Positions 24,274-32,820 of a stretch of 56,250 nucleotides of DNA are shown piece by piece. The notes below the pieces were generated by a model, which was not told where the DNA came from, did no database searches, and was given only the letters and a program-made list of their open reading frames with translations. Source of the stretch: an uncultured Erysipelotrichaceae bacterium (GTDB lineage Bacteria; Bacillota_I; Bacilli_A; RFN20; CAG-826); NCBI GenBank assembly GCA_902769185.1, contig CACXNV010000005.1:1-56250 (forward strand), written 5' to 3'. How positions within the stretch are numbered: position 1 is the stretch's first letter; each line of letters opens with the position of its first letter. A program made the translations under genes and the position numbers.

Positions 24274-26907
24274 ATGAATAAGGTAGTTAAATATGTCTCT
24301 CAAGCTATGAGCTTCAGAGATCCGCAAGAAGAAGCTTTAGACTATTTTTCACAAATTTCTGACTTATCAGATTTCAAAAAACAATCCAAAGAGCAATTAG
24401 AAAAGATTGCTAGTGAAAACTGTGAAGGTCACCATACAATCAAAGTTGATAGTCATTTTGACTTTGTATCATATTGCTTCTCAATGGCAACAGGTATTGG
24501 TAAAACCCGTTTAATGGGTGGCTTAATTTATTATCTTTGGAAGACAAAAGGATATAAGCACTTCTTCATACTTGCTCCAGGAAACACAATATACGACAAG
24601 CTTAGAAGAGAATCTCAAATTGGCCATCCTAAATATTTATTTAAAGGTCTTGAATCTGAGATGGGTAATCCTAGAATTTGGGATGGAGAGAACTATACAA
24701 CATATAAAACCACTAGTGGAGTTCAAATGCTTGCTTCTGGTAAAGAATCTGAAGTTGAAATCTTTATCTTTAACATTGGAAAGATTTTTAATCGTGGTGA
24801 CGTGCAATTCAATTTCCACGCATATAAGGAAACGTTAGGATCTTCGTTCGCGGATATTTTATCTGGGTTTGATGACTTAGTCATTTGCATGGATGAGGCT
24901 CATAGATATTATGCTCCAGCTTCAATGAAAGCCATCAACTACTTAAAACCAGTATTGGGATTAGAATTTACAGCCACCCCAAAAGACGTTAATAAAAATA
25001 TTATCTACACATATGGCATCACTAAAGGTGCTGGCAAGTATCTGAAGATTCCAGTTGTAATGGGCAGAACGAATATGGCTGGATATGATGAAAAAGCCAT
25101 TGAAGAAATGAAGATTAGAGATGGTTTAGACTTACACGAAAAGAGAAAGAAAGCCATCCTTGAGTATGTTTCTAATCATCAAGATGAAGGTGTTAAATAC
25201 GTTAAGCCTATTGTTCTTATTGCATGTAAAGACACTAATCATGCTAAAGAAGTAAGAACTTTTATTGATAGTGATGAGTTTAGAGGCGGAAAATACAAAG
25301 GAAAAGTTATTGAAGTTCACTCAAATATGACTGGAGAAGAATCTGAAGAAAACATTAAGTTACTTCTATCTGTTGAAAAGAATGATAACCCAGTTGAAAT
25401 CATCCTCCATGTATATAAGCTCAAAGAAGGATGGGATGTTAATAACTTATTTACAATCATTCCTCTTAATGCCGCAAAGAGTGATATATTAGCTCTTCAA
25501 ACAATTGGTAGAGGCCTTAGATTACCATTTGGACATATAACCGGTGATGAAACAATTGATACATTAGATATTGTCGCTCATGAGCATTACCGAGAATTGG
25601 TTAATGAAATTAAAGCTGGCGGAGTGTTTAGAACAAGAAACTTGGATGACGAGCCAGTTGAAGAAACCGAAAGTGTTAAACTTGAATGTAATTTGTTTGA
25701 TGACGATGAATTGGAAAGATTAGAAGAAGCATCTAAAAACGCTGGCTTCAGTCTCTCTTCAGATTTAGACGACCCAGATGTACAAAATAAGTTATATGAG
25801 GAATATCAAAAAACTTATGGACCTGTCCCAGTCAAACAAAAGAAGGTAGAAAAAGACGATGGTCAAATGTCGCTGTTCGATGATTTGCCAGAGGAAGAAG
25901 AGAAGTTAAATATACAACAAGAAACTCCAAAAGTTGAACCAAAGATTAAAACCAAAGAGGAATTCATAAACAAAGTCAAAGCGTACCAAGTGAAAGCTAT
26001 TCAGGTGCCAAGAATATCTATATTCGCTTCCACACAAAGACAAATGAGTGTTTTTGTTGTAGTAAGGAATATTAAGGACTTTGATGTTGAAGCGTCAAAA
26101 ATAGAAAGATATGACGCAATTAATCAAAAGCTTATTGATTCAATCCCTGCTGAGGTTTTATTAGACCCAAATCCAGTAAATACGTTGGCGTGTATGCTTT
26201 TTGATGCTGTCGAAGAATTTAGTTCAGAAGATGCTCAATATATCTTAAAGCTAGTTAATGATTATTTGGCTTTGATTGATGGCGATGAAGAATATAAGAA
26301 ACAAGTTGTTAGAAGATATGCGTCATTAATCGTTAATGATATTGCTAATCAAATTAGAGAACATTGTGTTTCAACAACGACTCACACCTATAAGATTCAA
26401 AAAGACTTCATATGTTTTAGACAAGTTTCCAAAACAATTAAGAGCGGTGGCTCTTTGTTGTTCAAAAACCCATTCAACGATAAACAAAATATCAAAAAAT
26501 ACATTTTTAATGGATATAAGAAATCTTATTATCCTGAGAATGCTTTTGATAGTGACCCTGAAAGAGTATTCTCCATTATTCTTGAGGAAGATGGAAAAGT
26601 TGTTAGATGGATTAAACCTCCTTTAAATCAGCTAGGTATTTTCTGGAGAGCTGGTGAGCAATATAACCCTGATTTCTTAGTTGAAACAGAAACCGATAAG
26701 TATATGGTTGAAGTCAAAGCTAAAAAAGACGTTAAAAATGAAGAAGTTTTAGAAAAAGCGAGAGTGGGCATTAGATGGTGCAGTTATGCATCTACTTGTG
26801 ACCCAGATGGCAAAAAATGGCATTACTTCATGGTTGCGGACGAAAATATTAAAGAAGGGAATTCCCTTAAGTACACTTTAGGCTTAGCGGAATCTGTAGG
26901 TGAATAA
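24274..26907 (+). CDS. Type III Res-like helicase-nuclease
   Basis: 877 residues from ATG 24274 (GAAGGA upstream), starting 1 bp after the methyltransferase stop. Walker A MATGIGKTRL near 75, DEAH motif CMDEAHRYY near 205, FTATP, and motif VI LQTIGRGLRLP form an SF2 helicase of the type III Res class. The C-terminus carries a PD-(D/E)XK nuclease (NPDFLV...YMVEVKAKKD near 800-820). With the adjacent Mod-like protein it would recognise and cut unmodified DNA after ATP-driven diffusion. Not a standard DISARM component. Confidence 0.82.
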   Translation: MNKVVKYVSQAMSFRDPQEEALDYFSQISDLSDFKKQSKEQLEKIASENCEGHHTIKVDSHFDFVSYCFSMATGIGKTRLMGGLIYYLWKTKGYKHFFILAPGNTIYDKLRRESQIGHPKYLFKGLESEMGNPRIWDGENYTTYKTTSGVQMLASGKESEVEIFIFNIGKIFNRGDVQFNFHAYKETLGSSFADILSGFDDLVICMDEAHRYYAPASMKAINYLKPVLGLEFTATPKDVNKNIIYTYGITKGAGKYLKIPVVMGRTNMAGYDEKAIEEMKIRDGLDLHEKRKKAILEYVSNHQDEGVKYVKPIVLIACKDTNHAKEVRTFIDSDEFRGGKYKGKVIEVHSNMTGEESEENIKLLLSVEKNDNPVEIILHVYKLKEGWDVNNLFTIIPLNAAKSDILALQTIGRGLRLPFGHITGDETIDTLDIVAHEHYRELVNEIKAGGVFRTRNLDDEPVEETESVKLECNLFDDDELERLEEASKNAGFSLSSDLDDPDVQNKLYEEYQKTYGPVPVKQKKVEKDDGQMSLFDDLPEEEEKLNIQQETPKVEPKIKTKEEFINKVKAYQVKAIQVPRISIFASTQRQMSVFVVVRNIKDFDVEASKIERYDAINQKLIDSIPAEVLLDPNPVNTLACMLFDAVEEFSSEDAQYILKLVNDYLALIDGDEEYKKQVVRRYASLIVNDIANQIREHCVSTTTHTYKIQKDFICFRQVSKTIKSGGSLLFKNPFNDKQNIKKYIFNGYKKSYYPENAFDSDPERVFSIILEEDGKVVRWIKPPLNQLGIFWRAGEQYNPDFLVETETDKYMVEVKAKKDVKNEEVLEKARVGIRWCSYASTCDPDGKKWHYFMVADENIKEGNSLKYTLGLAESVGE

Positions 26908-26908
26908 T

Positions 26909-29900
26909 ATGGCAGATAGGTTTCAAGAAGCTAAGCTAAGAGACAACATTGTTGATTTTGTCAAAAAGGATTTAGTTGGTCCTGCGGATGAAAATGAAAT
27001 TTTAAATGAAAGCCCAATGTTTGCATACTTAACTGGGATGATTTATCCAAAAGGTGCAGCATACGGTGAAGCTTCAGAACAAGAAATTGGTTTTGATGTG
27101 GATATGGAAGAAGCTGCCGATTACAGCCAAGACGACGATGAGGATGATGGTCAAGCAATGACGACCACGAAATTCAAACAACAAACATCTATTGGCGCAA
27201 CGTTCTATTTGAAAAAAACAGCTAAGTCTTTCAACATCAAAGTTAATTGGGGTGACTATACACTTTTAGATGAAGTTGAAAACGATTCAGAAGAAGTTGA
27301 CCTTTTGGAATATGCTGAAGAGGAAGACGTTAAAAAGAAAAAGACTCATAGAAGATATCTAAGATATCCTCAAAGCGAGACAATTAAGATTGAAATGGAT
27401 AAAATACCATCCAGCAACGAATTCCTTCTTAAAACAGATTCTAAACTCAAATTAAAGTTAAATATTTTTGGATTAACTAATGAATATCAAGTGGTGAGCG
27501 CATTTATTTCTAATGAAAGAAGCGTTGGAGATGATGCGACTGATAGTGTTATGTTCCAAGTCGAATTAGAGATTATTGCTGATGAAGACTTATTCTATGC
27601 GGAAAACATCTGTAGAGATTCCTTAGCAGAAAGTGAATATTTATATTCACAAAGGCCGGTATTTGCTAGAGGCAGAGGGTGTGCTGTAACTTGGAATAAC
27701 CTTACCAACGAAGAAACTAATTACATAAGAACAACATTTATTCCTGAACATGAAATATGCGGAGTGAGTGCATCGTTTAAAGAATTTCAACCAGATTATT
27801 TTTCAACACTATTCTTTGCAAAAAACTCTAATAAAGAAAAGACTTTAGAAAGACTTCGTGGATTAACTTCTTCATATGAAGAATGGATTAATAAACTAAG
27901 AAGTGATCCTAAGATGTCTGATAAAGATTTTTACAATAAAGTCGGCAGAGATGTTATTGAAAAATGTTCGAATGCTTTAAAACGAATGAAAGAAGGCATT
28001 AATATTCTTGAAAGAAACGCCACGGCTTTTAGTGCATTCACGTTTATGAATGTGTGCATGCGTTTGCAGAAGAATATTGCCGCATATTCAAAGAAACATG
28101 GTCAAGGGATTGAATGTAATTTTGGAGAATTTACGGATACATCTAAACCAGAAAACGATATGACATGGTATCCGTTCCAAATTGCCTTTATTTTAATGAA
28201 TATCAATTCGATTGTTTATCCTGAATGTGAAGATAGAAATGTTGTCGATTTACTTTACTTCCCAACTGGTGGCGGAAAGACTGAAGCTTATTTAGGTCTT
28301 ATTGCTTTTACTATTGCTCACAGAAGAATGTCTAGAAGTCCGAATGATCAATACAATAAAGATGGTGGGGTTACAGCCTTCTTGCGTTACACATTAAGAT
28401 TATTGACCACTCAACAAAGAGATAGAATTACCAGAATGATTGTTGCTGCCGAATACTTAAGACGCAAAAAACCAGATGTTTTAGGTAGTGAACCGATTTC
28501 AATCGGCTTCTGGGTTGGTGGAGATGTTACTCCAAACTCTTACAAAGATTTTATGGGTGATGACATTCCAAGAATAAAAGAAGCTAAACGTAAAATATCT
28601 AATCAGTTATTAACGTGTCCATTTTGTGGAAGGCCGTTGGAGCAAGAATCTTTTAGATATAATGACACTACCGAGGAAATAGAAATTTATTGTGAAGATA
28701 AAAATTGTATCTTTTACAAATATCCAGATAATCCAGACGATATGATTCCTATGCCAATATACTTGATAGATGAACAAATCTATAGGCGTTGTCCAACTGT
28801 TGTTTTGGCCACTGTTGATAAATTTGCAAGGCTTCCATGGGATCCAAAGACAAATGCATTGTTTGGACGCGTTAACAAAAAATGCACAAGACATGGATAT
28901 GTTGCGATTGGTGAATATCATCCGTACAAGCACCTGAAAACAGATCTTTATCCAGATGCCCATTGTGTTGGAGTTAAGATGTTTGCTCCTCCAGAATTAA
29001 TTGTCCAAGACGAGTTACATTTAATTACTGGTCCTCTAGGAACAATTTATGGTGGGTATGAAACATTAATCGAGGATCTGTGTTCTTATGAATTGAATGG
29101 CAAAAAAATCAAACCAAAATATGTTTGTTCAACTGCAACAATCAAGAATGCTGATGAACAGATTAAATGTCTCTATGGCAGGAAGAAAACTAACATTTTT
29201 CCATCAAGAGGTTTACTTATTGGTGATTCATATTTTATCAGGGACGAATCGCTGAAATCAAAACCGTTTAGAAAGTATGTTGGCGTTTGTGCACATGGTC
29301 AATCCATGAAAACAACTCTTTTGAGAACATATGCTGCCATTTTGCAATATACCTTTGAATTATCAAAAGACCCTGCAAATCTTAACTGTATTGACCCTTA
29401 TTTCTCTCTAGTTGGTTATTTCAACTCAATTCGTGAACTTGGTGGTACAGTACGTTTGTTACAAGACGACATTCCAAAGAGAATGAACCGAATTAGAAAT
29501 AGATATAAGTTTGAAAAAGTCCGACCTCTATTTGCTGCAAAGCAAGAGGAAATCACGTCTCGTATAAATTCGAGAGATATTGCTAGGAAACTTCAAAAGC
29601 TTGAAACCCCTTTTGACAATAAAGAGTGTATTGATACTGCTGTTGCAACCAATATGATTGCGGTTGGCATGGACGTTGATAGACTTGGTTTGATGACTGT
29701 TATGGGTCAGCCAAAACTTAATTCCGAATATATTCAAGCAACATCTCGTATCGGAAGGAAACATCCAGGGCTAGTTTTTACTATCTATAATCCATATCGT
29801 CCTAGAGACCTTTCTCATTATGAGAATTTCACCGGTTATCATTTACAACTTTATAGATATGTTGAAGGCACAACCGCAACTCCTTTCTCAGCTAGAGCAA

Positions 29901-30280
29901 GAGATAGATTTATTCATGCGATTATCATTGCTGTTTTAAGAATGAAATATTCAAATATGGCTGGAAACCCAGAGAAGATTTTGGAGCTTAGTGATGATGA
30001 ACTAAATGCATTTACCAAGATTATTGAGGAGAGAATCCAATTAATTAATCCTAGAGGCAAGGATGAAGCTATGAGGGAGATTAGAGTCTTCTTGGCTAAT
30101 TGGAAGAGAATTGCTTCTACGAAGAAAATGAAATATTCTGGTGAACCTGATTCAACCACTGAAGTTCTTATGGTTGGCTTTGAGGAAAAGAATAGATTAG
30201 GGCAATCTAAGAGTACATTAAACTCAATGCGTGAAGTTGAGAGTGGCTCTGAACTTTATTACGATGAGGGGGTTATCTAA
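26909..30280 (+). CDS. drmA: DISARM helicase DrmA
   Basis: 1123 residues from ATG 26909 (GGTGA upstream; a GTG at 26900 is in frame). The N-terminal 430 residues are acidic and unrecognised. Walker A YFPTGGGKTEAYLG lies near 450, a Cys4 zinc motif (CPFCGRPL...CEDKNC) near 570-600, the motif II region VQDELHLITGPLG near 700, and the second lobe with ATNMIAVGMDVDRLG and QATSRIGR near 915-950. The size and the DELHLI/GPLG signature match DrmA. DrmA-DrmB is the core complex that loads on unmodified, 5'-overhang phage DNA. Confidence 0.88.
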   Translation: MADRFQEAKLRDNIVDFVKKDLVGPADENEILNESPMFAYLTGMIYPKGAAYGEASEQEIGFDVDMEEAADYSQDDDEDDGQAMTTTKFKQQTSIGATFYLKKTAKSFNIKVNWGDYTLLDEVENDSEEVDLLEYAEEEDVKKKKTHRRYLRYPQSETIKIEMDKIPSSNEFLLKTDSKLKLKLNIFGLTNEYQVVSAFISNERSVGDDATDSVMFQVELEIIADEDLFYAENICRDSLAESEYLYSQRPVFARGRGCAVTWNNLTNEETNYIRTTFIPEHEICGVSASFKEFQPDYFSTLFFAKNSNKEKTLERLRGLTSSYEEWINKLRSDPKMSDKDFYNKVGRDVIEKCSNALKRMKEGINILERNATAFSAFTFMNVCMRLQKNIAAYSKKHGQGIECNFGEFTDTSKPENDMTWYPFQIAFILMNINSIVYPECEDRNVVDLLYFPTGGGKTEAYLGLIAFTIAHRRMSRSPNDQYNKDGGVTAFLRYTLRLLTTQQRDRITRMIVAAEYLRRKKPDVLGSEPISIGFWVGGDVTPNSYKDFMGDDIPRIKEAKRKISNQLLTCPFCGRPLEQESFRYNDTTEEIEIYCEDKNCIFYKYPDNPDDMIPMPIYLIDEQIYRRCPTVVLATVDKFARLPWDPKTNALFGRVNKKCTRHGYVAIGEYHPYKHLKTDLYPDAHCVGVKMFAPPELIVQDELHLITGPLGTIYGGYETLIEDLCSYELNGKKIKPKYVCSTATIKNADEQIKCLYGRKKTNIFPSRGLLIGDSYFIRDESLKSKPFRKYVGVCAHGQSMKTTLLRTYAAILQYTFELSKDPANLNCIDPYFSLVGYFNSIRELGGTVRLLQDDIPKRMNRIRNRYKFEKVRPLFAAKQEEITSRINSRDIARKLQKLETPFDNKECIDTAVATNMIAVGMDVDRLGLMTVMGQPKLNSEYIQATSRIGRKHPGLVFTIYNPYRPRDLSHYENFTGYHLQLYRYVEGTTATPFSARARDRFIHAIIIAVLRMKYSNMAGNPEKILELSDDELNAFTKIIEERIQLINPRGKDEAMREIRVFLANWKRIASTKKMKYSGEPDSTTEVLMVGFEEKNRLGQSKSTLNSMREVESGSELYYDEGVI

Positions 30281-32055
30281 TGGCTAAGAAAAGATTTTTT
30301 AATCCGGATAGGATTGGTGAAATAAGACCTGGTCAAATTATTACTACTTTTGGTCCGGGAGCTATTACTGATGCAAGAAAAGATTCTGTTACCGTTCTTG
30401 ATATTAATTATTGGGGGAGAAACGGAACAAAGATTTTTGATACACGTCTAGCCTCTTATTTAAATGTCGACTATTTTAAATGTCCACCTACGGATGGATC
30501 AAACGATGTTCCAGTAGTTTCATTCCCAAAAGTACACGTTTGTTCTAATCCAAAATGTGGAAGAATTTTTAATATAGAAGAACATTTTGATAGGGACAAC
30601 TATTTGAGAATGGGCCCTAGATGCCCAGATTGCGGAGCTCCAGCATACCCTTCTAGATTTATTATGATGTGTGAATGTGGACACTTAGATGATTTTCCTT
30701 GGAGAGAATGGGTTCATGGCGGAAAGACTGATTGTGAAGGCCATTTAAGACTAAAATCTACCGGTTTGACATCAACTTTAGCTGATTTAAGAATTGAATG
30801 CGATGAATGTGGCGCAAAGAAAACCATGAGTGGTGCCATGCAAGAAGACAATTTCTTAAGATATAAATGCACTGGACGTCATCCATTTAGACCTAATACT
30901 CAATACGAAAGATGTAACAAGACAATGAGAGCTTCTCAAAGAGGTGCTTCAAATGTCTATTTCCCAGTTATTAGAAGTGCTTTATCCATTCCACCTTGGA
31001 TTGATCCGCTTTTTAACTTAATTGATGAGCATTACCGTGACATCATAAATTATCGAATTGATTTTGGAGAAGCTGGTGTTCATAAAATTTATGAAAGATT
31101 CTTTGCTGATAAATATAGTGAGACTGAGTTTAACGAAGCACTTCGTAAAAAAGATTTAAATATTCAAGAATACATGATGATTAAAGAAATGGAGTACAAA
31201 GCTTTTACCCATCACAACTCACCAATCTATTCTAAAGAAGAATATCGCAAATACTTTATGGCTGAAGAAGAACCTGTTTCTGCTGCGTTGTCTCCTTATT
31301 TCTCAAGAATTATTCAAATCAATAGACTTAGAGAAATCATGGTCTTGCTTGGATTCACTAGATTAGATGCACCAGACCCAGATGCTGATGAGCAAAAGAA
31401 TATTGTCTATCTCACCAAAGAAAGTGGTGGAGAAAGATGGCTTCCTGGCGTTGAAATAAATGGCGAGGGTATCTTTATTGAATTTAATCATCACACTGTT
31501 GAAAAATGGCTTTCTAATAGTAGCGTGGCTAAGCTTTCAAAGATTTACAGCGATGGCTATGTTAGCTATTGTGAATCTAGAGGATGGACAAGTAAAAATA
31601 TCAAGGATGGCAAGTATGTTTTGCTTCATACATTTGCTCACTTATTAATAAAAGAAATGTCTCTTTCTTCTGGTTATTCAACTTCCGCAATTAAAGAAAG
31701 GATTTATTCTGGTGATAAGATGTGCGGCATTTTGCTGTACACAGGTAGCTCAGATAAAGAAGGCTCCCTTGGCGGTTTGGTTGAACTTGGTAAAGAGGAA
31801 AAATTACTCCCAATTATTAAAGCTGCTCTTGAAAATGCTTTAGTTTGTACAAGTGACCCAGAATGTATGTCGCATACTCCGACTATTGATGACATAAATG
31901 GTGCATCTTGCCATGCTTGTACAATGATTTCAGAAACAGCTTGTGAAAATGGCAATAGATTATTGGATAGAGGTTTTGTTGTTCCGTTACCTCAAAAAGA
32001 AGATACTGCGTATTTTAAGGAGCTTGTTAGAGATTTATGTGGGATAGAGATTTAA
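30280..32055 (+). CDS. drmB: DISARM DUF1998 protein DrmB
   Basis: 591 residues, start overlapping the drmA stop (TAATG). The N-terminal part has several Cys pairs (CSNPKCGRIF, CPDCGAPAYP, CECGHLDDF, CDECGAKK) expected to bind zinc. The DUF1998 part follows with LLHTFAHLLIKEMSLSSGYSTSAIKERIY near 445-475, then the conserved CHACTMISETACENGNRLLDR near 550-570. DrmB binds DrmA and helps open its DNA channel. The overlap order drmA-drmB-drmC is the DISARM core. Confidence 0.88.
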   Translation: MAKKRFFNPDRIGEIRPGQIITTFGPGAITDARKDSVTVLDINYWGRNGTKIFDTRLASYLNVDYFKCPPTDGSNDVPVVSFPKVHVCSNPKCGRIFNIEEHFDRDNYLRMGPRCPDCGAPAYPSRFIMMCECGHLDDFPWREWVHGGKTDCEGHLRLKSTGLTSTLADLRIECDECGAKKTMSGAMQEDNFLRYKCTGRHPFRPNTQYERCNKTMRASQRGASNVYFPVIRSALSIPPWIDPLFNLIDEHYRDIINYRIDFGEAGVHKIYERFFADKYSETEFNEALRKKDLNIQEYMMIKEMEYKAFTHHNSPIYSKEEYRKYFMAEEEPVSAALSPYFSRIIQINRLREIMVLLGFTRLDAPDPDADEQKNIVYLTKESGGERWLPGVEINGEGIFIEFNHHTVEKWLSNSSVAKLSKIYSDGYVSYCESRGWTSKNIKDGKYVLLHTFAHLLIKEMSLSSGYSTSAIKERIYSGDKMCGILLYTGSSDKEGSLGGLVELGKEEKLLPIIKAALENALVCTSDPECMSHTPTIDDINGASCHACTMISETACENGNRLLDRGFVVPLPQKEDTAYFKELVRDLCGIEI

Positions 32056-32729
32056 AGGCTCAAATACTAGCTAATTTTATCATTACAGATATTGAAAAGC
32101 TTGTTGCTAATAACGACCCAAACGCTATGCAACATCCTTTGGATGTGCTGCATGAAACATTTCCAAATTTAAGCGATGGAGAATTAGTCGACTTACTAAA
32201 TCTTATTGCTCATGTTTATAACATGAAGCACACTGAAAAAGTTGACTTAGTTGCCACTTTACCATCACATTACAAAACACAAGCGTTGCCAACGATTTCT
32301 GTCATTTCAGACTTAATTAATTCAGCTATGCAGATAATTATTATTACTGGCTATTCTATTTCTGACTATGCCGAAGATTTGCTTTTGAAGATTATTGATA
32401 AAAGCAGAAGTGGAGTCATGGTAAAAATATTTGTTAATAGATTTGAACCAAGCGAGTCTCCAATAATTAATAAACTTGATTTATACAAAGGACGTTATCT
32501 TGAAATTTACAATTATGTGGATCGTGAAGATGATATGGCGGCCTTACATGCAAAGACAATTTCAGTAGATGATACAAAATCTTTAATTACATCTGCTAAC
32601 TTATCTTTTCATGGATTAGAGAAGAATATTGAACTAGGATGTTTAATTGATTCATCAGATTACGCTAAGAAGCTTCATTTGCTTTTTAGTGACCTTATTG
32701 AAACAAGAAAAGTAAAAAAAGTTTACTAA
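32037..32729 (+). CDS. drmC: DISARM phospholipase-D-like protein DrmC
   Basis: 230 residues, overlapping drmB by 19 bp. One HKD motif (LHAKTISVDDTKSLITSANLS near 170-190) followed by GLEKNIELG, typical of PLD-family nucleases that work as dimers. The N-terminal 90 residues are helical. In known systems DrmC is a PLD protein that is not always essential to protection. Last gene of the coupled operon. Confidence 0.88.
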   Translation: MWDRDLKAQILANFIITDIEKLVANNDPNAMQHPLDVLHETFPNLSDGELVDLLNLIAHVYNMKHTEKVDLVATLPSHYKTQALPTISVISDLINSAMQIIIITGYSISDYAEDLLLKIIDKSRSGVMVKIFVNRFEPSESPIINKLDLYKGRYLEIYNYVDREDDMAALHAKTISVDDTKSLITSANLSFHGLEKNIELGCLIDSSDYAKKLHLLFSDLIETRKVKKVY

Positions 32730-32740
32730 TGCATAATGCA

Positions 32741-32764
32741 TGCACGTGCACGATATCACGTGCA
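32741..32764. repeat. GC-rich inverted repeat between drmC and the AIPR gene
   Basis: TGCACGTG (32741-32748) and CACGTGCA (32757-32764) form a perfect 8-bp inverted repeat with an 8-bp spacer, preceded by ATGCAT repeats. No T run follows, so it is more likely an operator than a terminator. It lies about 57 bp before the AIPR start. Confidence 0.6.
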
Positions 32765-32820
32765 AATAACATTTGATCCCCAGATCTTCGTGTGATCTAA
32801 TATTAAAGAGGTTAGATGTT

